Shown here piece by piece: positions 27,352-35,445 of a stretch of 61,812 bases of DNA (position 1 is the first letter of the stretch; the number at the start of each line of letters is the position of its first letter). The stretch spans positions 1 to 61,812 of the forward strand of contig JAFUKL010000007.1 in assembly GCA_017473615.1 (NCBI GenBank), read 5' to 3'. The translations under genes and the position numbers were made by a program. Source of the DNA: Muribaculaceae bacterium. Its GTDB lineage: Bacteria > Bacteroidota > Bacteroidia > Bacteroidales > Muribaculaceae. Under the pieces are notes generated by a model. That model was given only the letters and a program-made list of their open reading frames with translations, ran no database searches and had not been told where the DNA came from.

Positions 27352-28992
27352 TCAGAAAGGGCAAGGGGCTGTGATTTGCAGTAGTTTTCCCGTGATAGGG
27401 TGTGTGAAAGTTAAAGATTGTGCGTGAAGATAGAGTCTGTCGGCGTGTGTACCATATAGAGTATCTCCTACAATGGGTGCATTAAGTCCATCGGGGTGCG
27501 ATGAATGTACACGCAACTGGTGCGTGCGACCGGTCTTGGGATAAAAGGTTATGCGTGTTCTGTCGTTTTTTCGATCTTGTACGGTGAAGTGGGTAATGGA
27601 CTCTTTGCCATGAGTGTAGTCTACCATTTGCAGCGGTCGTTCTTGCGGATTTAATGTAAGCGGCAAGCTGACAATGCCTTCTTTTTGAGGTACTTCCCCG
27701 TTCAATATGGCGATGTATTGTTTTTCAATGTTTCTGTTTTCGAAAAGTGATTGCATGATTGTGTGTATAATAGGACTTTTTGCAAAGAGCACCACGCCCG
27801 ACGTTGCCATGTCAAGACGATGAATGATAAGAGGTTTGTTTTCTTGTGGATATGTCTTTTCAACAAGTTCTTGCAGAGACTTGTTAGAAGTCTTACCCGG
27901 AACAGATAGCATGCCGGCAGGTTTGTTTACGGCAAGAATCCATTCGTCTTCATAAATTATTTCAAAAGTGTTGTTTTGGTGTACTGTTTCAAGTGGATTA
28001 GGCTCTACGTCAAGACCCTGTAACATCCATTTTAGAATAGGTTCGCATTTGGTTTTGCATGCCGGGTAAAAGTGTCCGTGTCGTCGTATTATATCTTTAG
28101 GTGATTCCCCAACCCAAAATTCTGCCATTGCAAGCGGTGTGTAGTCGTTGGAATAGGCATATTGCAGCAGTTTGGGTGCAGCGCATTCTCCGGCACCTGC
28201 CGGTGGCATTCCATGCGTTGCAGATGCGAATATCTCGCATAGGTCACTACTTTCCCCGCGGGCGTTGAGCATGGTAAAGTGGCGGAATATCTTTTCCTGT
28301 AAGGCGATACTACGTGCTTGTCGTTCGGCTTTCCATGCTTTAACTTGTTCGTCACGAGATGATAATAGAGCCATCACGCTATCAATTTCTTGCTTTCGGC
28401 GTACTTGAATACGCTTTAATTCAGCTTTTTGAAATTGGCTTTCTGTGATAAGCTCATTTCTGTCGGCATTCAGGTTGCGTAGGGTATCTCGTTTTGCTTT
28501 TGCCACTTTCATGAATTCCTTATATTGGGATATTTCAGTTTCAGCTTCGGCTTTTATTGTCTTGATGCGAGATATTATCTCATTGCGTTCAGAGCTTTGA
28601 AGTTCTTGTTTAATGAGATAGTTTATTTTTGAAATGTTCTCTTCCTCAATGCGAAAAAATCCGTTTTCATCGAGCAGATTGTATATGGCAGGGACAAAAT
28701 AAGGTAGGTTGTTGCTATGGGCAAGGTTTCCAGAGAATGCAGCAAGGAATCCGATTTCTGTTTCATCATTGGTATTGGCAGTGTGACGACTAACAATGAG
28801 TACTCCCATCATTTTGCCTTTTTGAAGTTCTTCGTACCAATGAGTTTGGGTCTTGAGGTATTCTTGAAGACGATTGGCAGCTAACCGGCATAAAGGGTGA
28901 GGCGTATAGAAAAACGGGAATGTAAATTGCTTAGGCAATTCCATCCCGTTTAATTCTTCTTTACTGAACCTATGAAACCTGTTAAGATTCAT
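27352..28992 (-). CDS. RluA-family pseudouridine synthase with long N-terminal coiled-coil extension
   Basis: Residues about 345-546 are an RluA/RsuA-type pseudouridine synthase: VNKPAGMLSVPG, the catalytic IIHRLDMATSGVVLFAK with its Asp, and TGRTHQLRVHSSHP. The first 340 residues are an extension containing a small N-terminal domain (FPFFYTPHPLC) and a long charged coiled coil (about 130-250). The start at 28992 is 11 bases past the DUF1846 stop; a longer frame back to 29103 overlaps that gene and has no support. It presumably modifies rRNA or tRNA uridines; the exact target is unknown. Confidence 0.85.
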   Translation of the reverse strand: MNLNRFHRFSKEELNGMELPKQFTFPFFYTPHPLCRLAANRLQEYLKTQTHWYEELQKGKMMGVLIVSRHTANTNDETEIGFLAAFSGNLAHSNNLPYFVPAIYNLLDENGFFRIEEENISKINYLIKQELQSSERNEIISRIKTIKAEAETEISQYKEFMKVAKAKRDTLRNLNADRNELITESQFQKAELKRIQVRRKQEIDSVMALLSSRDEQVKAWKAERQARSIALQEKIFRHFTMLNARGESSDLCEIFASATHGMPPAGAGECAAPKLLQYAYSNDYTPLAMAEFWVGESPKDIIRRHGHFYPACKTKCEPILKWMLQGLDVEPNPLETVHQNNTFEIIYEDEWILAVNKPAGMLSVPGKTSNKSLQELVEKTYPQENKPLIIHRLDMATSGVVLFAKSPIIHTIMQSLFENRNIEKQYIAILNGEVPQKEGIVSLPLTLNPQERPLQMVDYTHGKESITHFTVQDRKNDRTRITFYPKTGRTHQLRVHSSHPDGLNAPIVGDTLYGTHADRLYLHAQSLTFTHPITGKLLQITAPCPF

Positions 28993-29003
28993 TTTAGAAT
29001 GGT

Positions 29004-30467
29004 TTATCCTTTCTTGACCGGATCGCAAGTGAGACCTACACCGAGTTTCTTGAATATTTTGCGGTCGACTTCGCTTAACATTACGGTAGAATGAACTTGG
29101 CATCCTTTTAATTTCGGTAGTTGTTCAAGAGCCTTACGACAATTCTCGTCATGGTTGCTGAGTATTGATATAGCCACAAGTACTTCATCAGTATGTAGAC
29201 GAGGGTTATTTCCATGTAGGAACTCAACTTTGGTTTTTTGGATGGGTGAAATCATTTCTTCCGGAATTAATTTCACCTCATCGGATATTCCTGCAAGATA
29301 TTTAGTTGCATTAAGGATAAGGGCAGCACTTGGACCGAGTAACGCACTTGTACGTGCTGTTATGATGGTTCCGTCGTGAAGTTCTATGGCTGCGCTATGT
29401 ACACCGGAGAGCTTTTTCTTCTCTTGCGCTGCAACGGTAGTTCTGCGGTAGTCGGTCGTAAGTTTTGCTTGTTTCATTATAAGCGCAATCTTGTTGACCT
29501 CGTTTTCGTTGTTGCCTTTTGTCGCCAAATTACAAAGAGCATAGTAATATCTTCTGATGATTTCCTCTCTTGCAGCATTGCAACAGGCATCCTCGTCTTT
29601 CATGCAGAAACCTATCATGTTTACACCCATGTCGGTAGGTGATTTATAAGGGCTTTCACCGTATATCCCTTCGAAAAGAGCGTTCAGTACAGGGAAGATT
29701 TCAATATCGCGATTATAGTTGACAGCTATGTTACCGTATGTTTCAAGGTGGAACGGGTCTATCATGTTCACATCGTTGAGGTCGGCTGTAGCTGCCTCAT
29801 AAGCTATATTGACGGGATGTTTCAGAGGCAGATTCCACACAGGAAAAGTCTCGAATTTAGCATATCCTGCTTTTATTCCTCTTTTGTTTTCGTGGTAAAG
29901 TTGGCTTAGGCACACAGCCATTTTGCCGCTTCCAGGTCCCGGAGCAGTGACTACGACTAATGGGCGCTGTGTTTCTACGTAATCGTTCTTGCCGAAACCG
30001 TCATCGGAGTCTATTAATGCCACATTGTGAGGATAGCCGTCAATAGTGTAGTGATAGTAAACTTTTATGCCCAACCGTTCAAGGCGGTTGCGGTAGGCAT
30101 CGGCACTCGACTGTCCGTTATAGTGGGTTATGACAACACCTCCCACGAAAAGTCCTACTTTCTCAAATTCTGAGCGAAGTCGTAATACATCTTCATCGTA
30201 AGTGATACCTAAGTCGCTTCTCATTTTGTTTTTCTCAAGATCGATAGCACTTATAACCATTACAACTTCAGAATAGTCGCTTAACTGCATAAGCATGTGC
30301 AGTTTGCTGTCGGGCAGGAATCCCGGCAGCACACGGCTTGCGTGGTGGTCGTCAAATAACTTACCTCCGAATTCGAGGTATAATTTATCTCCGAATTGAG
30401 CAATTCGCTCTTTAATGCGTTCGGATTGTATCTTCAGATACTTTTCGTTGTCAAACCCTGTTTCCAT
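29004..30467 (-). CDS. DUF1846 (UPF0371) family protein
   Basis: The 487-residue protein begins METGFDNEKYLKIQSERIKERI and contains VVVTAPGPGSGKMAVCLSQLYHE, a phosphate-binding-like loop typical of the DUF1846 family. The biochemical function of the family is not settled. No signal peptide or membrane segment is visible. It is transcribed first in a two-gene reverse unit with the pseudouridine synthase and has a strong promoter at 30476-30506. Confidence 0.88.
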   Translation of the reverse strand: METGFDNEKYLKIQSERIKERIAQFGDKLYLEFGGKLFDDHHASRVLPGFLPDSKLHMLMQLSDYSEVVMVISAIDLEKNKMRSDLGITYDEDVLRLRSEFEKVGLFVGGVVITHYNGQSSADAYRNRLERLGIKVYYHYTIDGYPHNVALIDSDDGFGKNDYVETQRPLVVVTAPGPGSGKMAVCLSQLYHENKRGIKAGYAKFETFPVWNLPLKHPVNIAYEAATADLNDVNMIDPFHLETYGNIAVNYNRDIEIFPVLNALFEGIYGESPYKSPTDMGVNMIGFCMKDEDACCNAAREEIIRRYYYALCNLATKGNNENEVNKIALIMKQAKLTTDYRRTTVAAQEKKKLSGVHSAAIELHDGTIITARTSALLGPSAALILNATKYLAGISDEVKLIPEEMISPIQKTKVEFLHGNNPRLHTDEVLVAISILSNHDENCRKALEQLPKLKGCQVHSTVMLSEVDRKIFKKLGVGLTCDPVKKG

Positions 30468-30475
30468 AACGTATG

Positions 30476-30506
30476 CAAAGATAACTCATCATTCCAATTC
30501 ACACAA
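30476..30506 (-). promoter_or_regulatory. Promoter of the DUF1846 gene
   Basis: Read on the reverse strand, TTG (30506-30504), 20 bases and TATCTTTG (30483-30476) match the consensus. The DUF1846 start is 9 bases further, so the leader is very short. Confidence 0.7.
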
Positions 30507-30556
30507 AAACATTTTCCCTGAAATTATAAACACTATTAATTTTTTATTTTTATGGT

Positions 30557-30575
30557 TATCTTTGCCGTGGATAAT
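30557..30575. repeat. Left 19-bp direct repeat of the island
   Basis: TATCTTTGCCGTGGATAAT is identical to 36306-36324. The first 8 bases also match a -7 promoter element; the other 11 are not part of any consensus I know. The repeat runs into a palindrome, GGATAAT-ca-ATTATCC, at 30569-30584 that is present only at this end. Confidence 0.85.
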
Positions 30576-30709
30576 CAATTATCCCGTATCTGATTGATAT
30601 ACAGATAGCGAATGCTATGATAGAAAGTTGTTGGTAACGATTTGGCGCCTTCGAGATTGCACCAATTTTCTGCGTTATGCATGGCATAAAACAAGCTACA
30701 CCTCGGCAT
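30575..30709 (-). other. Island left terminus with a 44-codon protein-like frame
   Basis: The gene-free stretch 30468-30792 contains this reverse-strand frame starting ATG at 30709 (MPRCSLFYAMHNAENWC...) and stopping within the direct repeat. Its composition is protein-like rather than random. From general familiarity I believe similar short peptides occur as hypothetical proteins in many Bacteroidales genomes, which would make this a recurrent mobile-element end rather than a gene; this was not checked. The flank 30710-30792 contains GCTCTCGGTTTGCACTGTC and no other feature. Confidence 0.45.
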
Positions 30710-30792
30710 AATTAAAACAAGTTTTTATTCTGCTCTCGGTTTGCACTGTCTTTGTCAAACAACTCTTTTCTATGTCCTATTTTTAACTTGTC

Positions 30793-31599
30793 TTATTTCA
30801 ATAATCGTCTATTCTCAACCTCTTCTAAAACCTTCATTTGTTGAATAGCAATTTGGTTGAGTTTTATAAGTCTTTCACGTTGTGTAAGTCCTTCGTCAAT
30901 GAAAACCGCATTTAAGCTCTCCATATTTGATAGGCAAATGAGTTCGTTTATTGTTGCATAATCCCGAATATTACCTTTTAACTCAGGATTTGTTTCTCTC
31001 CACTGCTTTGCTGTCATACCGAACATTGCGACATTCAAGACATCTGCTTCATTGGCGTAAATAATACTTGCTTGTAATGCTGTAATTTCAGCAGGAACGA
31101 GATTTTGTTTTATTGCATCAGTATGTATATGATAATTGATTTTGGAAAGTTCTCTTTTTGCGGTCCATCCAATCAATTTCTGTTCTTCTTGTTTAAGTCT
31201 TTGGAATTCCTTGACAATATATAATTCAAACTCAACCGAAATCCAACTTGCAAACTTAAAAGCAATATCTTTATGGGCATAAGTTCCACCATATCTACCA
31301 GATTTGGAAATAATCCCTATGGCATTGGTAGCATTTATCCATTTCTGTGGAGAGAGTGTAAAAGCGTTCAATCCAGCTTCCTTTTTAAACCCCTCGAATT
31401 CGAGGGGGTTGAATTGAGGGTTATACAAACTTTCCCAAATCCCCAAGTATTCAATGGTATTTCGATTACGCATCCAATTACCAATAACTGCTGTAGGATC
31501 TTCACTCTTATGCTTCGCTATATCTGTCAATGAGATATAATCGTTTTCGTTTACTGATATTACGGTAACATTAGTATTTTGAACAGTAATCTTTGCCAT
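30793..31599 (-). CDS. KilA-N domain protein
   Basis: Residues about 15-130 form a KilA-N DNA-binding domain: YISLTDIAKHKSEDPTAVIG, then the family signature GRYGGTYAHKDIAFKFASWIS. The C-terminal half (about 135-268) is helical and ends in a coiled segment (LNQIAIQQMKVLEEVENR). KilA-N proteins are common in phage and in defence islands; the role here is unknown and could be regulation of the island or an anti-phage function. It is divergent from the XRE gene. Confidence 0.8.
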   Translation of the reverse strand: MAKITVQNTNVTVISVNENDYISLTDIAKHKSEDPTAVIGNWMRNRNTIEYLGIWESLYNPQFNPLEFEGFKKEAGLNAFTLSPQKWINATNAIGIISKSGRYGGTYAHKDIAFKFASWISVEFELYIVKEFQRLKQEEQKLIGWTAKRELSKINYHIHTDAIKQNLVPAEITALQASIIYANEADVLNVAMFGMTAKQWRETNPELKGNIRDYATINELICLSNMESLNAVFIDEGLTQRERLIKLNQIAIQQMKVLEEVENRRLLK

Positions 31600-31629
31600 A
31601 ATCTATATTTACTGATAAACTACGTAATG

Positions 31630-31660
31630 CAAAAATAGAAAGAATTTATGAGATACCCAA
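31630..31660 (-). promoter_or_regulatory. Promoter of the KilA-N gene
   Basis: On the reverse strand, TTG (31660-31658), 20 bases and TATTTTTG (31637-31630) match the consensus. The start is about 30 bases downstream. It lies back to back with the XRE promoter. Confidence 0.6.
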
Positions 31661-31670
31661 TAAAATTGTG

Positions 31671-31678
31671 TACCTTTG
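31671..31678 (+). promoter_or_regulatory. -7 element of the XRE/restriction-modification operon
   Basis: TACCTTTG matches the -7 consensus, 26 bases before the XRE start. No good -33 TTG is seen, which would fit an activated or repressed promoter. Confidence 0.5.
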
Positions 31679-31703
31679 CTTTTCATTAGATGATATTTCA
31701 GAT

Positions 31704-31913
31704 ATGAATAGGATAAAAGAGATGCTCGAATCAAAAGGAATTAGTCAAACTGAATTGGCAAGTTTATTAGGTAAGAGTTTTAATATGGTCAATTTGTATG
31801 CTACTAATAAAGTCCAACCCCCTATAGCTATTTTATATCAAATAGCTGAAATATTAAATGTAGACGTGAGAGAACTACTTGTACCAAGCAAAACAAATAG
31901 AAAAATTAAATAG
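31704..31913 (+). CDS. XRE-family helix-turn-helix regulator (C-protein-like)
   Basis: Taking ATG 31704, the protein has 69 residues and is essentially one XRE helix-turn-helix: MNRIKEMLESKGISQTELAS, recognition helix FNMVNLYATNK, and IAEILNVDVRELLV. A longer frame from 31668 would begin upstream of the promoter element. It ends 8 bases before the nuclease-methyltransferase gene, the arrangement seen for controller (C) proteins of restriction-modification systems. It probably times expression of the island. Confidence 0.85.
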   Translation: MNRIKEMLESKGISQTELASLLGKSFNMVNLYATNKVQPPIAILYQIAEILNVDVRELLVPSKTNRKIK

Positions 31914-31921
31914 TTTTCAAT

Positions 31922-34060
31922 ATGAAGATAACAGATATAATCAAAGGATCAGAGTATGACCTCAGCCTTTTCTCGGAAGATAAAATCTTGAAATTAGAAA
32001 ACAGACTTGTTGAAAGAAATACAAAGAAAGGATTGGATATGTATTTCACTTGTCTTGTTCGCAAAAAAGAGATTAAGGTAACACCCGAGGAAATTGTGCG
32101 ACAATTATATTTATTGGTGCTTACGGAAGATTTAGGTTATCCTGTATCTCGAATGGAACTTGAATATGAAGTTACTTTCGGCAGAGAAAAGAAACGAGCC
32201 GATATAGTTGTATTCGACAAACAACAGGTAACTTCTCCATTTATCATTGTGGAATTGAAGAAACCAAAATTAAAAGACGGTAAGGAGCAACTAAAAAGTT
32301 ATTGCAATGCAACCGGTGCTCCGATTGGAGTGTGGAGCAACGGACGCAGTATTTCATACTACCACCGAAAAGACCCTAATTATTTTGAGGATTTAAGTGG
32401 AATACCAAGAGCTGACCAAAAGCTTTCCGATATTTTATCGGAGCGATGGAAAATAGCCGATTTGATAAAAAAAGATAAATTGGTGAATGAGAGAAAATCT
32501 CTCAAGGATTTGATTCTTGAGATGGAAGATGAGGTCTTAGCTGGTGCTGGTGTTGATGTCTTTGAAGAGGTCTTTAAGTTGATTTTCACCAAATTGTTTG
32601 ATGAAATGGAAAGCGGGCGTAAACCAGACCGTAATTTAGAATTTAGAAATTATGGTGATACTGAAACAGAACTTAAAGATAAATTGCAGACCTTGTTTGA
32701 TAAGGCAAAGGACAAATGGCAAGGTGTATTTACCGATGATGCAAAAATATTACTTACCCCTTCACATCTGTCTGTGTGCGTTGCTTCACTGCAAGATGTC
32801 AAGTTGTTCAATTCAAATCTCGATGTCGTAGATGAAGCCTTTGAGTATCTGATAAACAAAAGTAGTAAGGGCGAAAAAGGTCAATATTTCACCCCTCGCT
32901 ATGTGATTGATATGTGCGTAAAGATGCTTAATCCAAGGTCTGACGAAAAAGTGATTGATACGGCTGCCGGTAGTTGCGGTTTTCCAGTGCATACAATCTT
33001 CCATGTTTGGCAGAATATTTTAGAATCAAAGGGATTGAAACGCAGTCATTTATTTACTTTGGAAGAAAAACCTGCCGAATGCAGTGATTATGTTCAAAAC
33101 AATGTGTTTGCCATGGACTTTGACGAAAAAGCTGTACGTGTAGCACGAACACTTAACTTGATAGCCGGTGACGGACAAACGAATGTGATGCACCTTAACA
33201 CATTGGATTACGAGCGTTGGGACGAATTTGTAAAAGATGAAAATTGGAATGATACATATTCCGATGGTTGGAGGAAATTGAAGAAATTGAGAGCTGCGAA
33301 AAATAGCAATAGGGATTTTACATTTGACATCGTCATGGCTAATCCGCCATTCGCTGGTGATGTAAAGGAAAGCAGAATACTCGCAAAGTATGATTTAAGT
33401 CGGAGCATCTCGTTAGAAAAGATTAAGAATGTTCCCAAAGATTGGAATATATCTTATGGAGAACCAACATATCCCGAAGCATTGAGCAATAGTGCCGAAA
33501 CTGTATATCAGATGAGTGACGGCACATTCCGCAAAACGAAGTTGAAACAGTCAACAACCATGAGTAGAGATGTGCTGTTCGTGGAGCGTAATCTTGATTT
33601 CTTAAAGCCGGGTGGTAGAATGGCGATTGTTCTTCCTCAAGGTCGTTTTAATAATAGTAGCGATAAGTTTCTACGAGAATATATATCAGACAGATGTCGA
33701 ATATTGGCAGTTGTCGGGCTGCATGGGAATGTGTTCAAACCTCATACCGGAACTAAGACAAGCGTCTTGTTTGTTCAGAAATGGGATGATGAACTATGCC
33801 CGAAAGTGGATGATTACAATATCTTCTTTGCGACCATGCAGGAATCAAGCAAAGATAACAGCGGAGATAAGATATATCGAAATACCACCGATGAGGAAGG
33901 GAATAATGTACCATTACTTGACAGTCATGGGCATCTAATCGTTAAACACGATTTGTTTAACCACGACGGACTAACAGGTGATGGTATTGCCGAAGCCTTT
34001 GCCGAGTTTGCCAAGAAGGAGAAATTATCTTTTTTCGTGGATGCCCCTTTGATGAAGTAA
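31922..34060 (+). CDS. Single-chain restriction nuclease-DNA methyltransferase (BcgI-like/HsdM-type)
   Basis: The first 160 residues look like a type I HsdR N-terminal nuclease domain: RADIVVFD and FIIVELKKPK give the PD-(D/E)xK residues. Residues about 200-700 are an HsdM-type N6-adenine methyltransferase: GQYFTPRYVIDMCVKML, SAM-binding VIDTAAGSCGF, and the catalytic DIVMANPPFAGD. No HsdR helicase gene is present, so cleavage would be by the fused nuclease, as in type IIB/IIG BcgI-like enzymes, with specificity from the downstream S subunits. At 712 residues it is longer than HsdM alone. The 3' end overlaps the open frame of the first S gene. Confidence 0.85.
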   Translation: MKITDIIKGSEYDLSLFSEDKILKLENRLVERNTKKGLDMYFTCLVRKKEIKVTPEEIVRQLYLLVLTEDLGYPVSRMELEYEVTFGREKKRADIVVFDKQQVTSPFIIVELKKPKLKDGKEQLKSYCNATGAPIGVWSNGRSISYYHRKDPNYFEDLSGIPRADQKLSDILSERWKIADLIKKDKLVNERKSLKDLILEMEDEVLAGAGVDVFEEVFKLIFTKLFDEMESGRKPDRNLEFRNYGDTETELKDKLQTLFDKAKDKWQGVFTDDAKILLTPSHLSVCVASLQDVKLFNSNLDVVDEAFEYLINKSSKGEKGQYFTPRYVIDMCVKMLNPRSDEKVIDTAAGSCGFPVHTIFHVWQNILESKGLKRSHLFTLEEKPAECSDYVQNNVFAMDFDEKAVRVARTLNLIAGDGQTNVMHLNTLDYERWDEFVKDENWNDTYSDGWRKLKKLRAAKNSNRDFTFDIVMANPPFAGDVKESRILAKYDLSRSISLEKIKNVPKDWNISYGEPTYPEALSNSAETVYQMSDGTFRKTKLKQSTTMSRDVLFVERNLDFLKPGGRMAIVLPQGRFNNSSDKFLREYISDRCRILAVVGLHGNVFKPHTGTKTSVLFVQKWDDELCPKVDDYNIFFATMQESSKDNSGDKIYRNTTDEEGNNVPLLDSHGHLIVKHDLFNHDGLTGDGIAEAFAEFAKKEKLSFFVDAPLMK

Positions 34061-34084
34061 AGTATCAGACTTTGTTGGAGGGGC
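34030..34084 (+). promoter_or_regulatory. Candidate -1 ribosomal frameshift signal
   Basis: In the methyltransferase frame T TTT TTC (34030-34036) is a classical X XXY YYZ heptamer. Six bases later GCCCCT (34043-34048) pairs with AGGGGC (34079-34084); five weaker pairs extend the stem to 34053/34074. The -1 frame is open from here into the S gene, giving ...RGCPFDEVKYQTLLEGLEA. The stem also covers the TTG codons proposed as S starts, so it may instead control initiation. Confidence 0.4.
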
Positions 34085-35445
34085 TGGAAGCAGTTGAAAT
34101 AACACTTGATAAATGCATAAATAATAAAGATTATAGAATTGATAGTGATTTTTACACAAAAGCACCTATTATAAATCCAAACCTTTCTTACAAAAAAATT
34201 GGAGATTGTATATCATTCTCTCAATATGGGATTTCTATTGCGATGAATGAAAATCGACAAGGTATCCCTATATATAGAATGAATGAGATTCATAATTTGC
34301 TTTGTGATTTAAACGTTTCTAAATATGCAGAAGTAAGTGATGACGAATTTACAACATTTAAACTAAATAATAAAGATGTATTGTTCAATAGGACCAATTC
34401 TTATGAATGGGTTGGCAGAACTGGAATATACTATCAAAATGACAGTATAGATAAAGTTTTTGCTTCCTATCTTGTCCGGTTTGTTCCAAATTCTAAAATT
34501 ATACTACCAGAATATCTTGCAACATATTTAAATACGAAGCAGGGGATATGGGATATTAAAAGAAGGGCAAGACAATCTATTAATCAAACAAATGTAAATC
34601 CGGAAGAAGTAAAAGAGATTCTAATTCCGATTCTTCCTATGGTATTGCAGGAGCAGATAGCAGAAAAACTTCAAACAGCCAATCAGCATAGGATAGAGTC
34701 TAACACACTATATAAAGATGCCGAATCATATCTATTGGAGTGTTTGGGAATGAAAGATTTTGCTGCTGAACCGAATGCCTACAACACATTATCGTTGAAA
34801 GAGTCATTCTTAGAAACAGGACGTTTTGATGCCGAATATTACTTACCCAAATATGAAGACTATTGCAAGTTGATTCTATCTTACTCTAATGGCTATGAAC
34901 TGTTGAAAACAGCTTGTGATATATCAGACATCAATTATACGCCCGAAGTTGGGCAACTATATAAGTATGTGGAACTTGCCGATATTGGTAAATCTGGAGA
35001 AATTACTGGTTGTGATGTTATGAATGGAGAGGATTTGCCAACCCGTGCTCGCAGAATGATTCATACTAATGATGTCATAGTATCATCCATTGAAGGGTCA
35101 TTGGATAGTTGCGCATTAGTAACTGACGATTACGACGGTGCATTATGTTCCACAGGTTTTCATGTGTTGCAATCATCTAAACTGAATCCCGAAACATTGC
35201 TGACATTATTCAAATCCTTGCCTATTCAGCAATTGATGAAAAAAGGTTGTTCGGGAACAATCCTAACAGCTATAAATAAGTTCGAATTGGAAAAACTACC
35301 GATTCCCATTATCAGAACTGAAATACAACAAGAGATAGCCAAACATATTAGACAAAGTTTTGCTCTAAGAAAAGAAGCGTTGCAATTACTTGAGAATGCA
35401 AAACTTACCGTAGAACAATTAATTGAAATTGGGGGTAATTGTTGA
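34072..35445 (+). CDS. Specificity (S) subunit, two target-recognition domains
   Basis: The protein has the layout of HsdS: first recognition domain (about 1-195), a central helical conserved region (QEQIAEKLQTANQHR), second recognition domain starting ETGRFDAEYYLPKYED (about 252) and a final conserved helix (HIRQSFALRKEALQLLENAK). It gives DNA sequence specificity to the fused nuclease-methyltransferase. No ATG or GTG exists before residue 58; the frame begins at TTG 34072 or 34075, or is entered by frameshifting from the preceding gene, whose end the frame overlaps. The gene is about 457 residues if TTG is used. Confidence 0.82.
   Translation: MLEGLEAVEITLDKCINNKDYRIDSDFYTKAPIINPNLSYKKIGDCISFSQYGISIAMNENRQGIPIYRMNEIHNLLCDLNVSKYAEVSDDEFTTFKLNNKDVLFNRTNSYEWVGRTGIYYQNDSIDKVFASYLVRFVPNSKIILPEYLATYLNTKQGIWDIKRRARQSINQTNVNPEEVKEILIPILPMVLQEQIAEKLQTANQHRIESNTLYKDAESYLLECLGMKDFAAEPNAYNTLSLKESFLETGRFDAEYYLPKYEDYCKLILSYSNGYELLKTACDISDINYTPEVGQLYKYVELADIGKSGEITGCDVMNGEDLPTRARRMIHTNDVIVSSIEGSLDSCALVTDDYDGALCSTGFHVLQSSKLNPETLLTLFKSLPIQQLMKKGCSGTILTAINKFELEKLPIPIIRTEIQQEIAKHIRQSFALRKEALQLLENAKLTVEQLIEIGGNC

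Noticed and set aside
28993-29103. Upstream extension of the pseudouridine synthase gene
   Set aside because: It overlaps the DUF1846 3' end and is Arg/Ser-rich noise; ATG 28992 directly after the DUF1846 stop fits better.
30793-31599. KilA-N gene as the integrase of the island
   Set aside because: KilA-N is a DNA-binding domain and no tyrosine or serine recombinase motifs are present in it.
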